Of a stretch of DNA of 64,000 nucleotides, positions 55,482 through 64,000 are shown one piece after another. The stretch is taken from assembly GCA_002937855.1 (NCBI GenBank), contig PTKS01000008.1, positions 1 through 64,000 of the forward strand, in the 5' to 3' direction. Each line of letters begins with the position of its first letter. The stretch's first letter is position 1. The notes under the pieces are model-generated. The model worked only from the letters and a program-made list of their open reading frames with translations. It was not told the DNA's origin and searched no databases. The stretch is from Alphaproteobacteria bacterium MarineAlpha5_Bin12. GTDB taxonomy: Bacteria; Pseudomonadota; Alphaproteobacteria; HIMB59; GCA-002718135. A program made the position numbers and the translations under genes.

Positions 55482-56181
55482 GAAAGAAAATCAGATAAAA
55501 CAGATAAGTGAAGAAGATGTTATAAAATATCTAAAAAAAAATAAAAATTTTTTGATTAATAATTCTGACCTATTAAACTTACTTGAATTTCCAAGTAAGT
55601 GGAAATCAAGTAAAAATGTTATTGATTTTAATTATCAACAATCAAAAAAACTCCAAAAACAAAATAATTTATTAAAATCAATAATTAAAGAAATATTAAA
55701 AACTGAAAAAGAAAACTTTGTTTCCCAAAATAATATTTTAAAAATGTCTCTACAAATTGCAAATACTCAGAATTTAAATGAACTTATTAAAACCATCAGA
55801 AAAAATTCAAAAATTTTACTGGGTGTTGAATTTATAAATATCATTTCAAATAACAAGCATTTCATTGAAAGTGATGAAAACAAAATGGTTATTTATCAAG
55901 ATCCTCACAACACTAAAATCCAAAAAATATTTAAAAATGAGGATCCAATATATTTAAACAAAGATGATAGTTTGAATTTTATATTATATAGACAAAGTTC
56001 AAAATTTATTAAATCAAATATTGTATTAAAACTTATTATTTCAAAAAAATATTTTGTATTTATTTGCTTTGGATCAAAAAATAAAAATAAATTTACAAAA
56101 AAACAAGGTTATGAATTAATTAACTTTCTTGTAAAAGTTTGCGAAGGTAAAATCAAAAATTTTTTAAAAAATCAAAAGTAA
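55474..56181 (+). CDS. DUF484 family protein
   Basis: This 235-residue protein opens with [30 protein letters not shown], the DUF484 N-terminal helix pair, then a coiled-coil segment ([19 protein letters not shown]) and a GAF-like domain. DUF484 genes usually precede xerC in Proteobacteria, but here the next gene is the convergent bactofilin, so xerC is elsewhere. Function is unknown; signalling or DNA-segregation roles are guesses. Confidence 0.8.
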   Translation: MDKKENQIKQISEEDVIKYLKKNKNFLINNSDLLNLLEFPSKWKSSKNVIDFNYQQSKKLQKQNNLLKSIIKEILKTEKENFVSQNNILKMSLQIANTQNLNELIKTIRKNSKILLGVEFINIISNNKHFIESDENKMVIYQDPHNTKIQKIFKNEDPIYLNKDDSLNFILYRQSSKFIKSNIVLKLIISKKYFVFICFGSKNKNKFTKKQGYELINFLVKVCEGKIKNFLKNQK

Positions 56182-56183
56182 TT

Positions 56184-56636
56184 TTAACTTTTCTTTTCCG
56201 ATATAGAGTCCATAGGATTTGGAACAGCCTTTATTTTTGGCTTATCTAATGTCTCCACTTCCCCTTGAAGTTGGCCACCAAGCTTTATTTGTAAAGCGCT
56301 ATATTTTGTTGAACCTTTGACAACACCTTTTTCTTGAATCGTTAAGGTATTTGTTACCTCTAGGTTACCATCAAATTCTCCCCATACATCAGCATTTTTT
56401 GTTTTTATATCACCTTTTAAATTTCCTGTTTGACCAACCATTAAATTATCGGTCTCCATATTTATATCTGCATCTCCATCAATTTGAACATCACTTGCAG
56501 ATGTTATTTCGCCTTTAATCTTAACACCAGTTCCTATTGAAACTTTTGCAGATGCTGGCGCATTGGTTGACAAAGCATCTTTTCTAAAATTATTGTCTTT
56601 TTCTGAATTATCCTTATTTTTATTTTTATCAAACAT
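56184..56636 (-). CDS. Bactofilin
   Basis: This 150-residue protein has a central bactofilin (DUF583) beta-helix, about 25-120, with short glycine-turn repeats (GVKIKGEITSASDVQIDGDADI, GNLKGDIKTKNADVWGEFDGNL, GVVKGSTKYSALQIKLGGQL) and disordered polar ends. Bactofilins polymerise into cytoskeletal filaments at the membrane that can localise cell-wall enzymes. TAAGGAATATT before the ATG is a usable ribosome site. No M23 peptidase partner is adjacent. Confidence 0.92.
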   Translation of the reverse strand: MFDKNKNKDNSEKDNNFRKDALSTNAPASAKVSIGTGVKIKGEITSASDVQIDGDADINMETDNLMVGQTGNLKGDIKTKNADVWGEFDGNLEVTNTLTIQEKGVVKGSTKYSALQIKLGGQLQGEVETLDKPKIKAVPNPMDSISEKKS

Positions 56637-56738
56637 AATATTCCTTATTAGTTAATGATTTAATTTTATACCAAAATCACTTTTAAAACAATTTTTACTT
56701 TTCTTAATAAATTAGGGAATTCTTAAGTTTTTACTAGA

Positions 56739-58145
56739 TTATATATGTATGGATCTTTCATCTACATTCAAAGCAGCTTCTTTTACTGCTTCACTAGTGG
56801 TTGGATGGGCATGACATATTCTTGCAACATCCTCTGAACTTCCTCCAAATTCCATTACCGAAACAATCTCAGATATCAGATTACCGGCTTCATGTCCTAT
56901 AATGTGACATCCTAAAATTTTATCAGTATTGCTCTCAGCAAGAATTTTTACAAATCCTTCTGATGAAGATGTGGTTAGCGCCCTTCCGTTTGCCATAAAT
57001 GGAAATTTACCAATTTTATATTTAATATTATCTTTTTTTAGATCTTCTTCAGTTTTTCCTACTGAAGCAATTTCTGGATTTGTATAAATTATAGAAGGAA
57101 TTATATCATAATCTAAAGAAGGTTTTTGACCTGTAATTTTTTCTACGCAAATTATTCCTTCTTCTTCGGCTTTATGTGCCAACATTGGGCCTGATACCAC
57201 ATCACCAATAGCAAAAATATTTTTAACATTAGTTTGATAATTTTCATTTATCTTGATACTTCCATCGCTAAGTGTTTTTAAACCAACTTTATCTAAACTA
57301 AGATTTTTGGTATAAGGTTTTCGCCCAACTGAAATTAAGGCTTTATCAAAATTTTCTGATATCTTTTTTCCATCTTTTATTGATTCTATTTCTGCCAGAA
57401 TTTCATTATTCTTATTTGACAATTTAATTACCTTATGTGCTAAAATAAATTTCAAACCTTGATTTTTTAATGACTTAAGAAAATGGCTAGAAATTTCATT
57501 ATCAGATAAAGGAACAATTCTTTCCATTGTTTCTACAACTGTTACCTCAGTTCCCAAACGACTCCAAACAGATCCCATTTCTAAACCAATATAACCACCT
57601 CCAACAACTAACAATTTTTTTGGAATTTTTTCTAAAGATAAAGCCCCGGTAGAAGATAATATATTTTTTTCATCTATATTAAATGATGGAATTTCTGTAG
57701 TGATTGAACCAGAAGCAATAATTATATTTTTCGCAGATATTTTTTTTTGATTATCTTTTCCTGAAATAAGAACAGTATTGTTATCATAAAAAGATCCAGT
57801 TCCAGTAAAAACATTAATTTTATTTTTTTTAAAAAGAAAAGAAATTCCATTTGTTAATTGTTTTACAATTTTTTCTTTTCTTTGCATCATTTGTTTTATA
57901 TTCAAATTCACATTGTCTGCTATGATACCGTGATCTTTAGAAAAATTTTTTATTTCATAAAATTTTTGTGAAGAATGCAGTAAGGATTTAGATGGTATAC
58001 AACCTATATTTAAGCATGTACCTCCTAATGTTTGTTCCTTTTCAACACAAGCGACTTTGAGGCCAAGCTGCGAAGCTCTTATAGCTGCCACATAACCACC
58101 AGGCCCACTACCAATTATTATTAAATCATAATCAAATTGCATCAT
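56739..58145 (-). CDS. lpdA: Dihydrolipoamide dehydrogenase
   Basis: E3 flavoprotein of 468 residues. [13 protein letters not shown] (12-24) binds FAD, the redox disulphide is C44/C49 in [13 protein letters not shown], the NAD site is [12 protein letters not shown], and [13 protein letters not shown] holds the active-site His-Glu pair. It reoxidises lipoamide of the SucB subunit. The ATG at 58145 overlaps the sucB stop by four bases. It is the last gene of the suc operon. Confidence 0.96.
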   Translation of the reverse strand: MMQFDYDLIIIGSGPGGYVAAIRASQLGLKVACVEKEQTLGGTCLNIGCIPSKSLLHSSQKFYEIKNFSKDHGIIADNVNLNIKQMMQRKEKIVKQLTNGISFLFKKNKINVFTGTGSFYDNNTVLISGKDNQKKISAKNIIIASGSITTEIPSFNIDEKNILSSTGALSLEKIPKKLLVVGGGYIGLEMGSVWSRLGTEVTVVETMERIVPLSDNEISSHFLKSLKNQGLKFILAHKVIKLSNKNNEILAEIESIKDGKKISENFDKALISVGRKPYTKNLSLDKVGLKTLSDGSIKINENYQTNVKNIFAIGDVVSGPMLAHKAEEEGIICVEKITGQKPSLDYDIIPSIIYTNPEIASVGKTEEDLKKDNIKYKIGKFPFMANGRALTTSSSEGFVKILAESNTDKILGCHIIGHEAGNLISEIVSVMEFGGSSEDVARICHAHPTTSEAVKEAALNVDERSIHI

Positions 58146-59317
58146 AAATTCAAAATTATTTCCGAGGGATCTTCTAATAATTTTTTGATTAAAATCAAAA
58201 AACTCACTGCTTCTCTTCCATCTATTATTCTATGATCATAACTAAATGCTAAATACATTGCAGATCTAATTTCTACTTTATCATTTATAACTAAAGCTCT
58301 TTTTTGAATATTATGCATTCCTAAAATTCCAGATTGAGGATAATTTACAATAGGTGTACTAAGCATAGATCCATATACACCGCCATTAGAGATAGTAAAA
58401 GTACCATCTGAAAGGTCTTCAATGCTTAATTTTCCTTCTTTTGCTTTTACATTTAATTTAGAAATATTAATTTCTATTTCGCCAAAATTCATCTTATCTG
58501 CATTTTTTAAAACAGGGACTACCAATCCTGTCTCACTACCAACAGCTATTCCTATATTAAAATAATTTTTATATATAATATTTTCTTCTCTAATTTCTGC
58601 ATTAACGGCTGGAAATTCTTTTAAGGCATTTAATACGGCTTTTACAAAAAAAGACATATAACCTAATTTTACTCCATAATTTTCATAAAATGATTCTTTT
58701 TTGTTTTCTCTAACATTTATAATATTTGTCATATCGACTTCATTAAAAGTAGTTAATATTGCTGAAGTATTTTGTGCAAGTTTTAGTCTTGAAGATATTC
58801 TTTTTCGAATATTAGACATAGGAACAACTTCTTCATTTTTTTTTGCATTGATTGAGTCGTCTTCCTGTTCTTTGTTATGTTTTTTATTTTCAATATGTTT
58901 AATTACATCACTTTTATTTAAAATTCCCTCTTTAAAAGTTTCTGAAACACTTAATATATTCAATTCATTTTCTTTAATTAGTTTTTTTGCTGTTGGAGAT
59001 ATCTTTTTTAAATTCTCTGATTTAGATAAATTCTTTATATTATTATTTTCTATTTTTGAAATTTCTTGAACTTCTAAATCTTTTTCAGATATAGTTCCTA
59101 GTATGCCGCCAACCTTAATATCTTTTCCCTCATTAACATAAATTTTTTCTAAAACACCGGAACTTGGAGCAGAAACCTCTAAAGTTATTTTATCAGTTTC
59201 AATTTCTACCAAGGGCTCATCTGTTGCGAAAGTGTCTCCCTCTTTTTTCAACCATTTTGCTACGGTTGCTTCAGTTATTGATTCTCCTAAGGTAGGTACT
59301 TTAATTTCTATAGTCAT
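58142..59317 (-). CDS. sucB: Dihydrolipoamide succinyltransferase (E2)
   Basis: This 391-residue E2 has a single N-terminal lipoyl domain with lipoylated K43 ([16 protein letters not shown]), a peripheral subunit-binding domain near 100-140 ([15 protein letters not shown]), a linker, and the catalytic acyltransferase domain with H362 and D366 ([12 protein letters not shown]). It transfers succinyl groups to CoA in the 2-oxoglutarate dehydrogenase complex. It is 26 bases after sucA. Confidence 0.96.
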   Translation of the reverse strand: MTIEIKVPTLGESITEATVAKWLKKEGDTFATDEPLVEIETDKITLEVSAPSSGVLEKIYVNEGKDIKVGGILGTISEKDLEVQEISKIENNNIKNLSKSENLKKISPTAKKLIKENELNILSVSETFKEGILNKSDVIKHIENKKHNKEQEDDSINAKKNEEVVPMSNIRKRISSRLKLAQNTSAILTTFNEVDMTNIINVRENKKESFYENYGVKLGYMSFFVKAVLNALKEFPAVNAEIREENIIYKNYFNIGIAVGSETGLVVPVLKNADKMNFGEIEINISKLNVKAKEGKLSIEDLSDGTFTISNGGVYGSMLSTPIVNYPQSGILGMHNIQKRALVINDKVEIRSAMYLAFSYDHRIIDGREAVSFLILIKKLLEDPSEIILNL

Positions 59318-59343
59318 GGTTTATATTTATCACTTTAAAACAT

Positions 59344-62256
59344 TTATTCAATCGGGAGTTTATATTGCCTTAAAGAAACTCCTTCCCAATTTGATTTAAC
59401 TTCACTTAGATCAGCCTTCAAAGCCAACCGTACTATATTTTTTTGATTTGATAAGTGCCTACTATGTGATCCAGTAGCTGGGGTTGCAGAAGCTCTTCTG
59501 CCAATAAAAAATAAATTATGATTTTTGTAATTCAAACTTTGTAAAATATTTTCTATTCTACTACTTATAAATCCCCAAGATCCCATATTTTTTGGTTCTT
59601 CTTGACACCAAATTATTTCAGAATTTTTAAATTTTTCCAATTCTAGAGTTAGTGCATCGTATGGGAATGGATATAATTGTTCTAATCTAATAATATAAAT
59701 ATTTTCTAAATTTTGTTTCTCTTTTTCTTCAATTAAATCAAAATAAATCTTTCCAGAACAAATAATAACTCTTGAAATCAAGTCTTTTTTTGAAATTAAA
59801 ATTTTTTCTCCCAAAACTCGATGGAATGTTGAGTCGTCAATAAATTCTTTAATTGAAGAGGTATTTTTTTTATTTCTTAATCCTGATTTGGGTGTCATTA
59901 TTATTAGAGGTTTTCTAAAATTTCTGTGTATCTGTCTTCTTAAAACATGGAAATAATTAGCTGGGGTTGTGCAATTAACAATTTGCATATTATCTTCAGC
60001 ACACATTTGTAAAAATCTTTCTAATCTTGCACTAGTATGTTCTGGTCCTTGTCCCTCATGTCCATGAGGCAAAAGTAATGTAATACCAGACATTCGTAGC
60101 CACTTTCTCTCACCACCACTAATGAATTGATCTATGATTGTTTGAGCATTGTTTGCAAAATCTCCAAACTGCGCTTCCCAAATTACTAAAGTTTTAGGAT
60201 CTGCTTGAGAATATCCATATTCAAAACCTAAAACTCCAAGTTCCGAAAGAAAACTATCAACTACTTCAAATAAACCTTGTTTTTCTATAAAGTGTCTAAG
60301 AGGAACAAATCTTGATTCATTCTCTTGATCATATAAAACTGCATGCCTTTGACTAAAGGTGCCTCTGCCACTATCTTGACCAGATAATCGCACTCCATAA
60401 CCCTCTTGAAGTAATGTGCCAAAAGCTAATGCTTCCGCTGTAGCCCAATCTATTTTGCTTCCTTCAAGAATTGTTTTAAGTCTTTTATCAAAAATTTTTT
60501 TAACTTTTGAGTGAATATTAAAATTATCAGGTATCTTATTTATGGCCTTACCAATTTCTCTCAATTTGTTTTCACTTACATATGTCTTACCTCTTCTTGC
60601 TCCAAAGCTTGCTGGAGACAATCCCGCCCACCTTCCCTCAAACCAATCAGCTTTATTAATTTTATGAGAAAAAGATGCAGAAAATTCATCGTCTAACAGT
60701 TTTATAAAATTTTTTTCTTTATTCTTTATATCTTCTAAAGTTAGAATTTTATCTTTAATCAATTTTTTTTGATATAAATTAAGTGTACTGGGATGAAATT
60801 TAATTTTTTTATACATTAATGGTTGTGTGAAAGAAGGTTCATCTCCTTCATTATGTCCTGCTCTTCTATAACAGAACATATCTATGACAACATCTTGTTT
60901 AAATTTGATTCTGTATTCAGTCGCTATCCTTGATGCATGAACTACTGCTTCAGGGTTATCACCATTAACATGTAATATTGGCGCTTGGACCATTTTTGCT
61001 ATTTCAGTGCAATAAGGCGCTGAACGACCATAAATTGGCATCGTTGTAAAACCTATTTGATTGTTAATAACAAAATGAACTGTACCTCCAGTTCTAAATC
61101 CCCTCAATTGTGACATTGCAAATGTTTCTGCCACAATACCCTGTCCTGCCATTGCGGCATCACCATGAATTAACAATCCCATAATTTTATCATTTGTTTT
61201 GTCATTTAAGATTGTTTGTTTTGCTCTAACTTTTCCAATTGCAACTGGATCTACCGCTTCAAGATGTGATGGATTAGGACTTAAAGTTAAATGAATTTTT
61301 TTGTTTTCAAATTCTCTGTCAGTTGAAACCCCTAAGTGATATTTTACATCCCCGGTTCCTAAAACTTCATAAGGATTATTAAGATCCCCTTGAAATTTTG
61401 ACATAATCTCACGATAAGGAACCTCAAATAACGTAGCTAATATTGTTAATCTACCCCTATGTGCCGTACCAATTTCAATTTCTTTTATTCCAGCTAAACA
61501 AGCTTGTTTAACAATTTGCTCTAGACCAGGAATTGAAGATTCACCTCCAACTAAGCCGTATCTTTTTGTACCTATAAATTTCTTGTCTAAATATTGTTCA
61601 AATTTTTCTGATTGAAATAATCTTTCATGAATAAATTTTTTTCCCAATTCACTAAACTCAGTTCTATTTAATGGCTCTTCAATTCTTTTTTGAATCCATT
61701 GTTTTTGATCAGGATCTTGAATATGCAAAAATTCAACCCCAATAAAACCTGAATATGTTTCCTTTAAAATATTTATTATTTTTTTTAATTTAGTAGATTT
61801 AATGCCCAAGCTTCCATCAATAAATATTTCTTTATCAAGATCTTTTTCTTGAAAACCATATGTTTTATAATCAAGTTCGCTGTGAACATTTTTACTCATA
61901 ATCTTTAGAGGATCTAAATTAGCTGTTAGATGTCCGTTCATTCTGTATGCTCGAATTAATCTTAAAGCTCTAATAGAATCTAATATAGAATTTTTGAACG
62001 AGGTATTATCTATATTTAGTAAATCTATTTTTGTTTTACTATAATCTACCTTTTCAATAATTTTTGTTTTTCTTTTTTTCCAACTAGGACCTGTAAAATC
62101 GCTAATTATAGATATTTCGTCCTCTTTAAGAGAGTGAAAAAAATCTCTCCAACTTGAATCAACTGATTCTTCATTATTCTGAAATTTAAAATATAGTTCA
62201 GCCACATAATGTACATTTGATGAATTAAGAAATGTAGATTTATTATTATTTTCCAT
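59344..62256 (-). CDS. sucA: 2-oxoglutarate dehydrogenase E1
   Basis: This 970-residue thiamine diphosphate enzyme opens with [16 protein letters not shown] (the E2-binding helix), then [36 protein letters not shown] and [22 protein letters not shown]. The full E1o domain set is present. It decarboxylates 2-oxoglutarate and passes succinyl to lipoate, with SucB and Lpd. It overlaps sucD by 11 bases. Confidence 0.97.
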   Translation of the reverse strand: MENNNKSTFLNSSNVHYVAELYFKFQNNEESVDSSWRDFFHSLKEDEISIISDFTGPSWKKRKTKIIEKVDYSKTKIDLLNIDNTSFKNSILDSIRALRLIRAYRMNGHLTANLDPLKIMSKNVHSELDYKTYGFQEKDLDKEIFIDGSLGIKSTKLKKIINILKETYSGFIGVEFLHIQDPDQKQWIQKRIEEPLNRTEFSELGKKFIHERLFQSEKFEQYLDKKFIGTKRYGLVGGESSIPGLEQIVKQACLAGIKEIEIGTAHRGRLTILATLFEVPYREIMSKFQGDLNNPYEVLGTGDVKYHLGVSTDREFENKKIHLTLSPNPSHLEAVDPVAIGKVRAKQTILNDKTNDKIMGLLIHGDAAMAGQGIVAETFAMSQLRGFRTGGTVHFVINNQIGFTTMPIYGRSAPYCTEIAKMVQAPILHVNGDNPEAVVHASRIATEYRIKFKQDVVIDMFCYRRAGHNEGDEPSFTQPLMYKKIKFHPSTLNLYQKKLIKDKILTLEDIKNKEKNFIKLLDDEFSASFSHKINKADWFEGRWAGLSPASFGARRGKTYVSENKLREIGKAINKIPDNFNIHSKVKKIFDKRLKTILEGSKIDWATAEALAFGTLLQEGYGVRLSGQDSGRGTFSQRHAVLYDQENESRFVPLRHFIEKQGLFEVVDSFLSELGVLGFEYGYSQADPKTLVIWEAQFGDFANNAQTIIDQFISGGERKWLRMSGITLLLPHGHEGQGPEHTSARLERFLQMCAEDNMQIVNCTTPANYFHVLRRQIHRNFRKPLIIMTPKSGLRNKKNTSSIKEFIDDSTFHRVLGEKILISKKDLISRVIICSGKIYFDLIEEKEKQNLENIYIIRLEQLYPFPYDALTLELEKFKNSEIIWCQEEPKNMGSWGFISSRIENILQSLNYKNHNLFFIGRRASATPATGSHSRHLSNQKNIVRLALKADLSEVKSNWEGVSLRQYKLPIE

Positions 62257-63127
62257 TATTCAGCGCTCTTATCATCGTTTCACCTAACAATGCAGGTGAT
62301 TTTGCAATTAAAACACCACTTTCTTTTAAAGCTTTAATTTTTGAATCTGCAGTACCCATACCTCCTGAGATTATGGCACCTGCATGACCCATTCTTTTAC
62401 CTTTTGGAGCTGACAATCCAGCAATGAATGCTGCTATAGGTTTTTTTATCGAAGATTTTTTTAAGAACTCTGCAGTTTCTTCTTCTTCAGATCCTCCTAT
62501 TTCTCCAATCATTAAAATTCCTTCTGTAGAATCATCTTGCATGAATAATTTTATACAATCTATAAAATTCATGCCATGAATAGGGTCACCACCTATTCCA
62601 ACTACCGTAGATTGACCTAGTCCTACTTCTGAAGTTTGCCATACTGCTTCATAAGTTAATGTGCCAGAACGACTAACAATTCCAATTTTCCCTTTTTTAT
62701 GAATATAGCCTGGCATAATTCCCATTTTACATTCCCCTGGTGTAATTATACCTGGACAATTTGGTCCTATAAAAAGAATTTTTTCTTCAACAATTTTCTT
62801 TTTTATTTTTAACATATCAAGAACAGGAATACCTTCAGTTATACATACAATTATAGGGATTTTAGCTTCAATAGATTCATAAATAGCTTGTGTTGCAAAC
62901 TTTGCAGGAACATAAATTATTGTGGCATTGGCATTTGTATTTTTTTTTGCTTCTTTAACAGTATCAAATACAGGTAAATCTAAATGAGTAGTTCCTCCTT
63001 TACCTGGTGTAATACCTCCTACCATTTTAGTGCCATATTTTATTGACTCAGTAGTGTGAAATGTTCCCTGAGACCCTGTAATTCCCTGACAAAGTACTCT
63101 CGTATTTTTATCAACTATTACTGACAT
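62246..63127 (-). CDS. sucD: Succinyl-CoA ligase alpha subunit
   Basis: This 293-residue subunit has [11 protein letters not shown] for CoA binding (16-26), [20 protein letters not shown], and phosphohistidine H248 in [11 protein letters not shown]. It makes succinate, CoA and ATP or GTP with the SucC subunit. The start follows the sucC stop with no spacer, and the end overlaps sucA. Confidence 0.97.
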   Translation of the reverse strand: MSVIVDKNTRVLCQGITGSQGTFHTTESIKYGTKMVGGITPGKGGTTHLDLPVFDTVKEAKKNTNANATIIYVPAKFATQAIYESIEAKIPIIVCITEGIPVLDMLKIKKKIVEEKILFIGPNCPGIITPGECKMGIMPGYIHKKGKIGIVSRSGTLTYEAVWQTSEVGLGQSTVVGIGGDPIHGMNFIDCIKLFMQDDSTEGILMIGEIGGSEEEETAEFLKKSSIKKPIAAFIAGLSAPKGKRMGHAGAIISGGMGTADSKIKALKESGVLIAKSPALLGETMIRALNNGK

Positions 63128-64000
63128 TTATTTTTTTGATAATTCAACAGCTTTTTGCGCAGCTTCATTCAAAGAAGACTCAGCAATTATATTTAAACTA
63201 GTATCATTAATTAACTTTATTCCCTCTGTGGCATTTGTGCCCTGAAATCTGACAATTACTGGAATATTTAAACTTAATTCTTTCGCAGCATTAATAATTC
63301 CTTCAGCAATCATATCACATCTAATAATGCCACCAAAAATATTAATAAATATTGATTTAACTTTTGGATCTGATTGTATAATTTTAAAACCTTCTTTTGC
63401 ACGATCCTTATTTGCAGTCCCACCTAAATCAAGAAAATTAGCCGGCTCGCTTCCATAAAGCTTAATGATGTCCATTGTTGCCATAGCAAGACCAGCTCCA
63501 TTAACCATACAACCTATAGAACCATCTAACTTAATATAATTCATTTGATTTTTTGATGCCGCAAGTTCAAGAGGATCTTCTTCGCTTTCATCCCTTAATT
63601 TTAAGATTTCAGAATGTTTAAATAATGCATTATCATCAAATGTCATTTTTGAGTCTAATAATACTAAATTATCATTATCATCTATTACAAGTGGATTTAT
63701 TTCAATTGACGATGCATCCAAATCAAGAAATGAAGTTAATAGTTTTTTGATAATCGAAATAAACTGATTTTTTTGATTTTTATCAAAAAGTAATTGATCA
63801 CAAAATTTTAAAAATTTATGATCATTATCCAGCAAAAAATTTTCAAAATGATAAGAAATAATCATTTCGGGTTTTTCTTTTGCAACTTCTTCAATATCAA
63901 CTCCACCAGATATTGATGCCATTAACATCATTTTAGAAACCTTACGATCTATTATTAAGCTAATGTAATACTCTTTTTTAATTAAAGTCGCTTCTTCAAT
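63128..64000 (-). CDS. sucC: Succinyl-CoA ligase beta subunit (partial)
   Basis: The C-terminal 290 or so residues of SucC; the full protein is about 390. The frame is open to the window edge at 64000 (IEEATLIKKEYYISLIIDRK before the internal MMLMAS), so an internal Met is not the true start. EINPLVIDDNDNLVLLDSKMTFDDNALF and NGAGLAMATMDIIKLYG, LDLGGTANKDR, NIFGGIIRCD are hallmarks. It is the first seen gene of the sucCDAB-lpd operon. Confidence 0.97.
   Translation of the reverse strand: MEEATLIKKEYYISLIIDRKVSKMMLMASISGGVDIEEVAKEKPEMIISYHFENFLLDNDHKFLKFCDQLLFDKNQKNQFISIIKKLLTSFLDLDASSIEINPLVIDDNDNLVLLDSKMTFDDNALFKHSEILKLRDESEEDPLELAASKNQMNYIKLDGSIGCMVNGAGLAMATMDIIKLYGSEPANFLDLGGTANKDRAKEGFKIIQSDPKVKSIFINIFGGIIRCDMIAEGIINAAKELSLNIPVIVRFQGTNATEGIKLINDTSLNIIAESSLNEAAQKAVELSKK

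Noticed and set aside
63128..63931. A short, complete sucC starting at an internal Met
   Set aside because: The frame stays open to the window edge with SucC-like sequence, so the gene is cut by the window and not truncated.

Overview
The window is a dense, AT-rich (by eye roughly 30 percent G+C) chromosomal segment from what looks like a free-living marine alphaproteobacterium. Pointers to Alphaproteobacteria: the F1 ATPase operon atpHAGDC without the F0 genes, beside priA; sucCDAB-lpd in one operon; a SAM-II riboswitch before metX-metW; a DUF3035 lipoprotein beside lspA; coq7; DUF484; bactofilin; and the obgE-proA-nadD-rsfS-ctpA-rppH run. The base composition, very short spacers and the sarcosine and possible organosulfur catabolism fit a streamlined ocean lineage, but I cannot place it in a genus or order. 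I see no phage, transposon, integron or CRISPR. No stretch over 300 bases lacks a gene; the longest gap is the 221-base metX leader.

Region 1 (about 1-9500, minus strand) is a catabolic operon. It holds an SGNH-like membrane protein, a creatinase-like M24-fold protein that has lost the usual metal ligands, an EutA/arylmalonate-decarboxylase type protein, the four subunits of heterotetrameric sarcosine oxidase (soxB, soxD, soxA, soxG) and a fumarylacetoacetase-family hydrolase. The likely theme is N-methylated amino acids feeding one-carbon metabolism. The substrate of the upstream enzymes is open.

Region 2 (9500-25300) is housekeeping: an outer-membrane barrel protein divergent from a GDP-mannose dehydratase, tadA, a class-I glutamine amidotransferase-like hydrolase, rluB-type synthase, rsmD, pgi, then ribF-ileS-lspA-DUF3035. 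After these come gloA, an FMN alpha-hydroxyacid dehydrogenase, a GFA-family protein, tRNA-Leu(CAA) directly abutting a VTT membrane protein, dsbB, coq7, an HNH endonuclease and an esterase.

Region 3 (25300-34150, minus strand) is a six-gene operon: fadA thiolase, fadN-type multifunctional protein, a DmdC-type acyl-CoA dehydrogenase, a DmdB-type acyl-CoA ligase, metY and an alpha/beta hydrolase. It can be read as beta-oxidation or as methylmercaptopropionate use with methanethiol captured by MetY. Divergent from it are a small LptM-like lipoprotein and lysA.

Region 4 (35600-41920) holds plsC, tyrA, a chorismate mutase-aminotransferase fusion, and metX-metW under a SAM-II riboswitch with a textbook attenuator, followed by gloB. 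Region 5 (41940-47750) is rplU-rpmA-obgE-proA-nadD-rsfS-ctpA-rppH. Region 6 (47790-56640) is the F1 ATPase operon, priA, transaldolase, DUF484 and bactofilin. Region 7 (56740-64000) is the 2-oxoglutarate dehydrogenase/succinyl-CoA ligase operon, with sucC cut by the window edge.

Protein families were assigned from motifs and remembered family features, with no database search. Comparisons with named reference enzymes are from memory.
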